A DNA stretch of 64,000 nucleotides from G963422445 sp963422445 (lineage in GTDB: Bacteria; Pseudomonadota; Alphaproteobacteria; Thalassobaculales; Thalassobaculaceae): contig OY729512.2 of NCBI GenBank assembly GCA_963422445.2, forward strand, positions 6,014,001 through 6,078,000, written 5' to 3'. A program made the translations under genes and the position numbers. A model generated the notes under the pieces. It saw only the letters and a list, made by a program, of their open reading frames with translations, ran no database searches and had not been told where the DNA came from. Shown one piece after another: positions 1 through 9,352 of this stretch (the stretch's first letter is position 1; every line of letters begins with the position of its first letter).

Positions 1-3000
1 GAGTTTTGATCCGGCCTCCCCGGCCACCCGGAGACAGAGTCGGTTGCCGAGGTTGTCGCGAATCCCCACCGGGATGGCGTCTTTATCCGCGCGCTGGGTA
101 ATCATGATGATATGAATTCCGGCAGCCCGTGCCTTGGCCGCAATCCTCTTGAAACACTCAAGGACGCATTTTCGATAGTCTTCGATTGCCATCCAGTCCG
201 CCATCTCGTCATGAACGACAACGCAAAACGGCAGTTTCTCCTCGAACTCGACCTTGGCGTTATATTCTGACACTTTAGTCGCACCTCTTTTCTCGAAGAG
301 CTTGTAACGACGCTCCATCTCTTCAACAATCTCCTCCAGAACTGCGACAGACTCCTCTTGGGCCGTAACGAGTGGGCGCACCAGATGTGGCGCGTTCCTG
401 ATCCAGGCGAAATCTACACCATGTTTCGGATCGATGACGTAAAGCTGGAGCGCGGATGGCGCGTTGAAGGCAATCATCTGCAAAAGCAGATTCTGCGTCA
501 GCACACCCTTGCCGCTGCCGGTCTCACCAGCAATCAGCGTATGTGGGCTGTGTTCCCCATTGTTCCCGTGTCCGCCCTGGAGATTCAACCAGAGAGGCTG
601 GCCATTATCTTCGCGGACACCAACAAGGAAGTTCGCCAAATGGCCCGGGGCCGTCTCCGGCCACCAAGCATCAAGCCAGACCTGGGCAAGGTCAACCACC
701 TGACGCTTGCGCGCCGCGACGAAAAGTGAAATACGCCCAAGACCGGCCCGGATGTCGACGACATCGAGACCATAAGTGGTGCGAAGCTCAAGAATTCTTG
801 GCTCAAGCCTCCTGACCGTAAATGACGGATGTCCCTTGAAATGGATAAGTACGCCGTTCGGAGTAACCGTTATCGCCGGATCGTGCAGACTGGCGGTCAT
901 GCCAAACTCCACGAGCGCAGCCTGAAGGTCTCTCGCGGTTTGCTCGGCCTGGTTCTTGATCTTGACGAGCGCTTCATCGGCACGATTGGCATCGGCAACT
1001 GCCTGGAGCGCCGTGGCAAATTCCGGCTTAAGAGCGGAGCATGGCGGTTCCTTTTCAGGTGTTTGCGCTTGATCTGGCAACACAGACTCGATGGATCGCG
1101 GTACGAGTGGCGTTACTGGTGGTGTCACGGGTTCAGGACTACCTGTTTCTTTCTCGATATCCTCACCAACAAGGAGTCTCCCAAGTGCTCTCTGGCCAAC
1201 CCGGTACTGCTGAACAGCATCGTCGTCGGGGATCGTTTCGACCGAGTATACGGCGCCAGCCGAAACATCGTCATGTATGACGATGACGGATATGCCACGA
1301 GCCTTGTAGTCCACCGCACCGTTGGCAAGATCGCGCCGGAAGCGATCAAGATCATTCCTATCGGCGAAAAACCGGACGTAATCGGGGCGCAGGCTTAGCA
1401 GTTGAAGCAGCGACAGGCCCCAAGCCTCAGGCGCCAGCGACCCTTTTTGGTCACAGAAATTGGTACGAAGGGTCTCGAGGGTGGCGACGGTCTGCTGCCG
1501 GGAGGATTTCACCTCCTCGGATTCCACGGAAGCCGAAACGCATTTTGCTTCCACCACCGTCATCTCGATGACGAAACGGCCGTTATCCTGGCTCTGGATG
1601 CGGAGCGCCAGCGTATCGGCCATTCTTCCCCGGAGGCCAAAGAATGCAGGATTGTCGTCGAGCGAAAACCACACCGGTTTGTTTTCTCGATCCTCCGCCG
1701 CCTTTTCGACGATAGCGATCGCGGCGGCAATCCCGATAATCTCGCGTGCGCCGGTCCTCGAGCGAACAGAACCGAGGATCTTCTGGCCGCAGACCTCGAC
1801 CACCGAACTGATCACGTCGTCCGCAACCGTATCCGGGGATTCATGGAGCCCCACATCCTCCATGGCCGCGAAATCGGCGACCATGTTCCAACGCAAGTTT
1901 TCGCTTGGTTTTCGTGATGAAACGAGAACCCGCATATCGCTATCGATCAATACCTTGTCGCGTATCACCTTGATTCCGTTATCAATCAGCATTTTCCTGC
2001 TTGCCATACTGTCAACCGTGACAACCCAAGCGCCGATATCGTGAGCGTGGCCAATCATGTTTCGAACGTGGCCGGAATCCCAATCGACATTGCGGACAGG
2101 TAAAGCCCGATCTTCTTCCGGGAAATGGCGTTGGTCCTTGTGCGCCGCAAAACAAAGATCGAGAAAGAGCGCACAGGCGCGCGGCGGATGACTCGCCGAA
2201 AGCGCAAGTTGGATCCCCTTGGCGGCGGTAGCACCGCCGCCAAAGCCTTCGGTTATCCGTCGCGGCATCATCGCGTTTCGAAAGTCGATACAGTCCGGTA
2301 GCGTCCAGGACGTCCCCGGGAGAGAAGTCCAGGACAGCTCGGAAAGACGGTAGATCGAATTATGCAGAAACACGATGTCGGTACTGCTTCGGCTTTGCCT
2401 CTCTTGACCAGTATTGCCGGCGCCAACACCAATCCGGAGACGTGACAGGAAGCCCTCGGTGATTTCGTCGACCGAGTGCCCGTTCAGCCGGGCGTTCTGC
2501 TCAGCGTAGATCGTGCGCAAACAGGCGGGGTCATCATGTGTTATGAGGAGGCTGCACCGAAGATTGGGCTGCAGCGCCATGCGCCGCTTGAGTTCGTTCG
2601 CAATCCGCTCCGGAAGACTGATCGTATCGGAGTTGAAGATCGCGGTCGAAAAGTTACCCTCTTCATGCGGATTAAGCTCAAGATAGCGTCGGGTGACATC
2701 GACGTATTCCCTGACACTCGTTTCCGTTGTCGAATTCAGATCCCGGGATTCGGCCGTCGTCGACGAAACGGGAATCGCGAAGCTGTAACCGCCACGATGC
2801 TCGACCGCAGCGAAAGTCTCGAGGCCAACGCTCGCGACTTCCGGGTAGAACCAGGTCTTCAAAAGCTGTTCACGGTCGGCACAGGACCGATCCAGCCCGT
2901 CACTTGAAACGGTTTCCGTGTCGAGCATCTTGCTGATGAAGTCAGCCATCTCAAAGGCTTTGGCCCTGCGTTCCATAATCCGGAGCGGATGCCAGCCGGG

Positions 3001-5078
3001 GATGATGGCCGCCTGCCTGTCGTTTTCCGATATGACAATCCCGAACTCCGCGGTCATCCACATGGTGTTATGACGGCAAGCGGTACTACCCTGCAGCTTC
3101 AAGCGGGCGACACGACAAAGATCACCAAAAGCCGCAGTCTGCCGTTCGATGATACCATCCTGATACGCATTGCGAGGGTCCGTGTGGATCTTCTCAATTG
3201 CCTCGCCGAAGGCGGTACGGAACACATCGAGAGCCTTGGCAATCTCGTCGAACGCATTTGGATCAAGTTCTAGAGCTTCGACATGCCCACTGAGATTTTT
3301 TCGAATCTCGGAAAAGATATCCTTGTTGGCGGCGTATTCCGAAGGGTGGCGGTACGACCTTCCCCGCGCCCGGCAACATCAACAAAACTCTCGGTATCGG
3401 CCAGAGTCGCCGGCATCGCTCCGGCTTCACCGCCAGGCTTCAAAGCGAAGGTTTCCCGATGGACTCGGATTGAGCCACCGGCAAAGCCTTGGTACAGGGC
3501 CTCGATGTCAGCGGGCAAGGCCAGCGCGATACTTGTATGTCCAGGTTCCCAGAAAACCCGGACCCGCGGAGACATCTTGTCACTGTCCTCAGCATTATCG
3601 ATAAGCGACATCTCGAATTCGACCTGCCGGGAAGCCCTGGTTTTCTGCCCCTTCGCCATTCCGATCGCGTCGAGGTCCAGCCAAGACCCAAACTCGAACC
3701 GGACGTGAGGTGCGAGAACCTGCTCGAGCAGTTGCCCTTCCAATCGCAATAGAGCATAGACGCGCTCGTCCAACTTCGACCAAGTTGACCGTTTTTCGCC
3801 GTGACGTACTGCAAATCGGATTCGGGAGCCCGTGGCTATGGATCCGTCGTCATTTGCAGTCATCATTAGAAGGGTCTGTATGCCCTTCAGTATCGCGACC
3901 TGAAGGTCATCCTCCCTGACTTCGTCAGGATACAAGTGACGGCGCCATGCTTCGTAGAGATGGGAAGATTTGGCAGCACGGATTTTGTCCTGCCAACGAT
4001 CGAAGAAGTTGTGATCATCATCGGACGTTTTCGCCCTGATCTTGAGATTTTCCAGATAGACCTCATCGGTTTTTTCGAGTTCCGCGTGATGCTCCGCCCT
4101 CAAGAACTCCAAGGTGCGATCGCCAAGATTGGTCGATTTCCGTTGTTTTCTGATATCGAAGATGATAGTGCCTACGGTCTTCCAGTTGACGTCCTTGCAA
4201 AAAACCTCCTGGCTCTCGCGCCAATCCCCGGGGCGGAGATTGCGACGATCGTCGAGAAGCCCACGGATTGCTGCAAATCCCCTTTTCTCCTCGGCAGTGC
4301 CGCCCGGTCCAAGTTCGTCGAGCCGGTTGAGAACTACGGTGGGGTCGACAGGTTTGTCCCCTTTGTCCAAGAGATACGGATAGCCCGCAGTGTCGCGTTC
4401 GGCGTCCCGGAACAGCGTCTCGAATTTTCTAATCAGCTCGTCCCGTTGCAGACTGATGCCCGGAAGGGAATCAACGGAATTCACCGGAAGGTGGACGGCA
4501 GGCAACGCGAGCCGGATCCGTTCTTCCCAGGGTTTGTCGAGGCGCTGGCGCAGGAGCCGTGCGAATTCGGCGAACTGGTCGAGCTCCTTCGCAACCCCCG
4601 AACGGTTGAAGCCGTCGAGGGCGGCTTCAATCCATACACGACGCTCCTCGCCTCCGGCTCTTGCCGGTACGTGTTCGAGGATCTCGTCAAGCCAGAGATC
4701 GGACATCTGCTGCAAAGAATTGCGGTCGATTCGGGAGACAGGGTTAAGGCTTGCACCCACGGTTTCCCTTTCGGAATCGGAGACGGCAACGAGTATGAGG
4801 TTGGCCTTGTCCGAATTCCGATAATGGACGGCAGGATGATCGGTCAGATGCTCCGCCGGAAGCATGGCCGTCAGCCCTTCGATGTCTTTGCGTATCGCCA
4901 GAACGACCGTCCCGGCCAGGTCTGCCGGCATCATTCGCGAAATGCCGGCAAGATGTTCCGGCCGCAGGCCCGCTATGAGATGAATGGACCGGGTCACGGT
5001 CTCGTTGCCCTTGCCGGCAAAAGCCCAAACGACCCGTCCTACCAGGTCTGAACGTTCGGTTGTCGCACGATCGGTCAT
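1..5078 (-). CDS. sspH: SspH/DptH-like FtsK/HerA-type ATPase, 3' end outside window, internal frameshift
   Basis: This is the large ATPase of the restriction arm of a phosphorothioation defence system. The ATG at 5078 overlaps the sspG stop (TGATG). The first frame is open for about 600 codons and ends at a TAG at 3270-3272. The frame offset by one base is open from about 3372 to the left window edge, giving roughly 1,690 codons in all. The two frames cross at 3350-3372, where one nucleotide seems to be missing: the coding-like text TESFVDVAGRG of the first frame continues as RSYRHPSEYAANKDIF in the second. The distal part holds an FtsK/HerA ATPase core, with Walker A GETGSGKG (505-528) and Walker B VVVHDEMADWM (about 190-225). 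The last Walker A residue is G, not S/T. In the SspFGH and DptFGH families this subunit is thought to act on unmodified DNA. The name rests on motifs, size and gene order. The frameshift could be real decay, a sequencing error or, less likely, recoding. Confidence 0.75.
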
Positions 5079-6673
5079 CAGGCTTTTTCCTTGGAATACG
5101 GATTTGAAACGAAGGCACAATCGTCGGAAAGGCGCTTGACATAACCGAGACCTGTAAGACGTTTTTCGAACATCCTCAGGTTCTCCTCAAACGAAGAGAT
5201 ATCGCATGCGGGCGTTCGAAATGCCTTCTTGGCCTCTCGAGGTCCGATCACGATCCCGTAGTAGGCATAAAGGTCGCCAAGGAAGTCTGTTACCGGCTGC
5301 GGTTTCCGTACTCTTGCCAGAACGAGAGCCTCGATCATTTCATCGGATGCGGCAAACCAGGACCCGATCCCCTGACGCGTATCGATGAAGCCCGCGGCCT
5401 TCCCGAGCGGCTCGACAAGAGTCGAAATGTTGTTCCGGCTCCGTATCTTTGCGACCGTTACGAATTCGTCAAGAATTCCCTTTGCGTCGTTATCGGCATC
5501 AAGGTCGTCGACTTTTCTGAACCCGAATGTATCCTTGATGGTCGCTCGCGCGAGCTTTTCGCGCTCATCTTGCTTCGAGTGATTCTTGGCTTGTTTCCAA
5601 ACCGGTTTTTCCTCGAGCGTCTGCCGGATATACGTTTCCGTAGCCTCTTCAATCATCCGCCGAAGTCGGCCGATATAGCTTTTGGCAAGCGAACGAAAGT
5701 CGGATTTGCTGCCAAAGGTCATGTCGATGGGTATCGGATCGATATCGTCACGTTCGGTGACTTCGTGACTTCGTTCCGAAAAATACCGAACCAGATTGAG
5801 TGTCGTGATTCGGAAGATCGGCTCGAGCTTTTGCGGAACTGGAAGATCCTCAAGCCGAATAATCGACAACCAGTCCAGGGCCATTCGATCATAGGCTTTA
5901 TGAGTCGGGAGAGGCAGATAGCCGACGGGCGCACTTCCGGAGATATCGACGGGTAGAGGTGGCATCAGCATGCGGGCCACATCATCAAGCGGATCGTGAC
6001 GACTGAAGAAATTTTCCGTCAAACATGTTCCGAGATCCTTGGCGCATGATGACCGGCTAAGCATGAGGTAGACCATCTCGCCACCGCGTCCGAAGAATCG
6101 GCGATCACTCACGAACTTTTCATCACAGTCGGAAAAATTTAGATTTGGTCCGCGCGGAACGAGAAACCGGGACGTCCAGCGCCGCTTGTTGATCGAATCG
6201 AGTTCAAGGCCCCGAAGAATCTGGATCGCCTGGACGATATCGTCGAACTGGTGTTTGAATCGCTGAAGCAGATAGTCGAAAGTAACCGGATCGCCTCTAA
6301 CTGTGACCCGATACCCCTCATTCAGCTTCTTGACCCACTCCTCGACCCGTCGGTCCTGTGAAATACTGCTGTCGTTCCGGATCTGATCGAGCGAGGAATC
6401 CTTGAAAAGAATATAACGCAGCGCCCTCTGCCGGATCAGGGCGATCCCGAAGTTTTCGTGGGCGTCCCCGATCCGAGGGTGCCGGAAAACCGCGATCTTG
6501 TCGTGAGGGTTCCCATTCGCATCGACCTGCATGACGCGGGCAATGGCGAGCACCTCAAGGACGAGCATGAAGGCCTTCTGTTCCTCGATATAGCGATGAC
6601 CGAAGATCTTTTCCTGAACCACCATGTCGGTGCCCCAAGTCTGGATATGATCGTGTCGAAGCGGGTTCATCAT
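5078..6673 (-). CDS. sspG: SspG/DptG-like restriction-module protein
   Basis: A 531-residue protein lies between the SspF and SspH homologues. It starts 11 nt after the sspF stop and shares one base with the sspH start. I see no nucleotide-binding loop, signal peptide or membrane segment. It has a charged, mostly soluble composition, with a basic middle section (residues about 330-400) rich in Lys, Arg and Glu. The assignment depends on position: in SspABCD-SspFGH and DndABCDE-DptFGH loci, the protein of this size between the small ATPase and the FtsK-like ATPase is SspG or DptG, whose biochemical role is poorly defined. Translational coupling on both sides implies it is made in proportion to SspF and SspH, probably as a complex partner. 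Confidence 0.6.
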   Translation of the reverse strand: MMNPLRHDHIQTWGTDMVVQEKIFGHRYIEEQKAFMLVLEVLAIARVMQVDANGNPHDKIAVFRHPRIGDAHENFGIALIRQRALRYILFKDSSLDQIRNDSSISQDRRVEEWVKKLNEGYRVTVRGDPVTFDYLLQRFKHQFDDIVQAIQILRGLELDSINKRRWTSRFLVPRGPNLNFSDCDEKFVSDRRFFGRGGEMVYLMLSRSSCAKDLGTCLTENFFSRHDPLDDVARMLMPPLPVDISGSAPVGYLPLPTHKAYDRMALDWLSIIRLEDLPVPQKLEPIFRITTLNLVRYFSERSHEVTERDDIDPIPIDMTFGSKSDFRSLAKSYIGRLRRMIEEATETYIRQTLEEKPVWKQAKNHSKQDEREKLARATIKDTFGFRKVDDLDADNDAKGILDEFVTVAKIRSRNNISTLVEPLGKAAGFIDTRQGIGSWFAASDEMIEALVLARVRKPQPVTDFLGDLYAYYGIVIGPREAKKAFRTPACDISSFEENLRMFEKRLTGLGYVKRLSDDCAFVSNPYSKEKA

Positions 6674-6684
6674 TGATAGATCTC

Positions 6685-8469
6685 CTAAAGTACGCCTATC
6701 GGGCGACGGTCAAGCTTGTCCCTTCCGGTTTCGACGGCGAAGAAGTCGACACTGGAATCACGCTCGCTCATGAGCCGGCTGATGGCCCCCACGCACTGAA
6801 TCTGGAAATTTCTGACATCCTGGAAACACTGACCCGAAAAGCTTGTAGGGAGCGCTCCGTCGGCAACTCTGAGCAGATATTCGAAAAGCGTCGGTGTTAT
6901 GGCGAGGCGGACCAACGATTTTTTGTCTGCGCGAAGTTCGAGATGTGGCGGCCGACCCGGCACCTCGGGTTCCCTGAGACAGAGATGATAAAGGCTGCCC
7001 CGCCAACCGATCGGTTCACCGACCAGGAGAGGAACATTGATACCGCGGTAGACCCCTGAAGGTTGTGTCAACCAGAGTCTGTCATTCGTATCGGTCAAAG
7101 CGCCGGTCAATGTCCGGTTCAACCCTTTCATGAGTTGAAAGCGAGTCGAGAAGTATGTCTCATTGTCGCGATCCTCTTTCGATCTCAATAGGTTGGTAAA
7201 CAGGTCTCCGTGGTGGTGAATCGTCAGAATCCAGGGCGCCTCTTCCCGGTTATCCTTGCCGGGAACATCGTTCACGGAAAAGAAGAGACGTCGGCGTTGA
7301 GCGATTATTCTGGTCCTGAGATCACTGAACCTCTCGGCAGGATTCTCCTTGTAGTTGTCGCGCGGTGCGGCAAATATGTGGTCGCCATAGCGTGGATGAT
7401 CGGGGAGATTGGTCGTGTCGAGCGGAAAAAGGAGTCCGTCGTCGAAGTAGTTGTTGGTTTCGTAACCGATCCCGAAGCGGGCAAGGGTCGCGAAGGCCGT
7501 AAAGACTTTTCGCCGCGCCGGAGGATGGTTATCGCCAAAGATGTTGTTGAATGGATTCGTGTCTTCTCTCTCGTCGTTCTGACCCCGTCTCCGCGCGCGA
7601 TTGCAGTCGAGAAGTGGCGTGCGATAGATGTTCTTGGCATCTCCGAGGATAGCGTTGACCACGAGGATTATGATTTGCCGGATCGAAAGATGCTCGTCGT
7701 CCGCCGCAGCGATCTCGATGAGCGATTTGAGGCGGTCTCGAAGCGTCGCTGGACCTTTCTTTCGGAATTCGTCGCGGTTGGCAAGAATTGGACAGTAATG
7801 CTTCGGATCAAGGGCTGGACAATCGGACGGGCAGGCCGCCCAACCCGCGTGCTCGCAGATCGCGTCGACGATCTCGTTGAACATATCGGCACGCGACCGG
7901 CGCGACATGTTGACGAGCCGGAACCGGTATCGCTCGGGAATCTCGCGGTCGTCCTTGAGAAGATTTTGAAACGTCTCAAGGATTTTCTGCGCATCCGGGT
8001 CGGAGTCCGAAGAAGCGCGCCAGGTCTTGAGGAGGTGGCCGTCGTTGACACAAATGATATACAGATCGTCGGTGCGTCCCGTGAATGATTGGATAAGTTT
8101 TGGGAGGAGGTCAGCCTTGTCCTTGTCAGGGATCTCACTCATGTCTTTGACGAAATGTACAGTCCTGCCTTTATACGATGTCGTGGGGATGTTTCGGGTG
8201 TTGGACCAGTTTTGGGAACCACCGCTCAATTCGTGTAAAACTTGTCTTGCGACATAGGTTTTTCCATCGCCCGCCGTGCCGGTGAGGATCGTCGAACGCG
8301 GAACTGCGTCCGAAAGAGCCTCTATGATGCCCTGAGAGTAGGTTTCAGGAATTCGAAGCGCGGCAAGACCAGCCTTCTTTGCGGCAGCGACTACAAACTC
8401 GTCATACATGTTGTTGCCGTCAGGGGTCGGACCATAAGCAGCCAGAAATTCAACAAGCGGGTTCTTCAT
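6685..8469 (-). CDS. sspF: SspF/DptF-like P-loop ATPase
   Basis: A predicted ATPase of 594 residues, first gene of the restriction arm. I chose the ATG at 8469 (MKNPLVEFLAAYG) over an upstream in-frame start that would run into sspD. It sits 13 nt after the sspD stop and has an AAGGA ribosome-binding site. A clear Walker A motif, GTAGDGKT, lies at residues about 64-71 after a short N-terminal helical region, as in AAA-type proteins. The rest is soluble with no membrane segment. DptF-like proteins are annotated as phosphorothioation-dependent restriction ATPases. Here the gene follows the sulfur-insertion enzyme SspD directly, so modification and restriction share one transcript. It could instead be a generic AAA NTPase, but the SspD-SspF-SspG-SspH order argues for the call. 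Confidence 0.7.
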   Translation of the reverse strand: MKNPLVEFLAAYGPTPDGNNMYDEFVVAAAKKAGLAALRIPETYSQGIIEALSDAVPRSTILTGTAGDGKTYVARQVLHELSGGSQNWSNTRNIPTTSYKGRTVHFVKDMSEIPDKDKADLLPKLIQSFTGRTDDLYIICVNDGHLLKTWRASSDSDPDAQKILETFQNLLKDDREIPERYRFRLVNMSRRSRADMFNEIVDAICEHAGWAACPSDCPALDPKHYCPILANRDEFRKKGPATLRDRLKSLIEIAAADDEHLSIRQIIILVVNAILGDAKNIYRTPLLDCNRARRRGQNDEREDTNPFNNIFGDNHPPARRKVFTAFATLARFGIGYETNNYFDDGLLFPLDTTNLPDHPRYGDHIFAAPRDNYKENPAERFSDLRTRIIAQRRRLFFSVNDVPGKDNREEAPWILTIHHHGDLFTNLLRSKEDRDNETYFSTRFQLMKGLNRTLTGALTDTNDRLWLTQPSGVYRGINVPLLVGEPIGWRGSLYHLCLREPEVPGRPPHLELRADKKSLVRLAITPTLFEYLLRVADGALPTSFSGQCFQDVRNFQIQCVGAISRLMSERDSSVDFFAVETGRDKLDRRPIGVL

Positions 8470-8482
8470 CGTCGAGAATCCT

Positions 8483-9352
8483 TCAGAGATGACAGATAGC
8501 GCAGCCGTCGTCAGGTTCACCGACCGGACTTTCGTAGTGCCGTTTCAGGTCCGCGAGCTCGCGCAGGGTGCGTCGCTGCGTCCACGTGAACTGCCGGCCG
8601 TCGTCCCGAACGGCCTCATAGCTGGCAGCTTGCTCGAAGAGATCAGGATGTTCCTCCCGCAATCCTTGCCACTCTCCAACCTGTTGGTAGAAGCAGAAAT
8701 AGCAGCCCGAACGGGAACGCCAACGGTAATAGTCAGGAAGCCCGAGGCCGCTGATCTCAAGAATTTCCCGAACATCATCGAGGCCCAAGCCTGCATCCTT
8801 GAGGGGGTAAACGGGCAGGATATTGTCTTTTGACGATAGAGAGATTGTACGTCCTGTTGAAACCCGTTCCGCGCCAAATCCGCCCGTGTGGTTACGCGCG
8901 GCGCCGCCGAAACCGTCCCGGTTCTCGTCGGCGCGGATACCGATATATGAATAGCATTCGTCATCGCCGACGAAGTGCTCGAACGGTTTGATCTTGAGCA
9001 TGCGGGTACACCACCTAGCGTGCGGATTTGGCAGGAACCCCGAATAGAATTCATCAAGAACGACATCGAAAGGACTGCGGCGTCCATCCTTGGACCTGAC
9101 CTGTAGTTCGGGCAGATCAAGCGCGGTGAGCCGCTTGACTTCCACGCCAAATATCGCCTCGAAACGCTTGATGTATGCGTAGGTCTCGGGGAGCTCCGCG
9201 CCAGTGTCGGTAAAAAGAAATTCAAGCGGCAGATCGGAATGGTTCTCGATCATATAGATCGCCAGTGCCGTTGAATCCTTACCGCCACTCAATGGGACGA
9301 TATGACGGCGCCTGGTGTCCACGGCCGCTTCCTGCAATAAGACCGGTTTCAT
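8483..9352 (-). CDS. sspD: SspD/DndC-like PAPS-reductase-family sulfurtransferase
   Basis: A 289-residue PP-loop ATP pyrophosphatase of the PAPS reductase family. It should activate DNA or a sulfur carrier for replacing a non-bridging phosphate oxygen with sulfur. The PP-loop LSGGKDSTALA lies near residues 22-32, followed by LPLEFLFTDTGAELPETYA, typical of this family. Cysteines that could bind an Fe-S cluster or carry sulfur occur in WCTRMLK, in CYFCFYQ and in CAICHL at the C-terminus. The ATG at 9352 overlaps the sspC stop by one base (TAATG), so the two are translationally coupled. DndC is the closest familiar relative. The DUF4007 gene and P-loop ATPase upstream, in place of DndD and DndE, mark this as SspD of a single-strand phosphorothioation system. 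Confidence 0.85.
   Translation of the reverse strand: MKPVLLQEAAVDTRRRHIVPLSGGKDSTALAIYMIENHSDLPLEFLFTDTGAELPETYAYIKRFEAIFGVEVKRLTALDLPELQVRSKDGRRSPFDVVLDEFYSGFLPNPHARWCTRMLKIKPFEHFVGDDECYSYIGIRADENRDGFGGAARNHTGGFGAERVSTGRTISLSSKDNILPVYPLKDAGLGLDDVREILEISGLGLPDYYRWRSRSGCYFCFYQQVGEWQGLREEHPDLFEQAASYEAVRDDGRQFTWTQRRTLRELADLKRHYESPVGEPDDGCAICHL

Noticed and set aside
3936..5051. A 371-codon open frame on the plus strand opposite sspH
   Set aside because: It is the antisense shadow of the sspH coding frame. It has no recognisable family and no ribosome-binding site, and GC-rich codon use explains the openness.
7210..8088. A 292-codon plus-strand frame opposite sspF
   Set aside because: It lies wholly within sspF, whose opposite frame has a Walker A motif and coupled start; the plus-strand text shows no family pattern.
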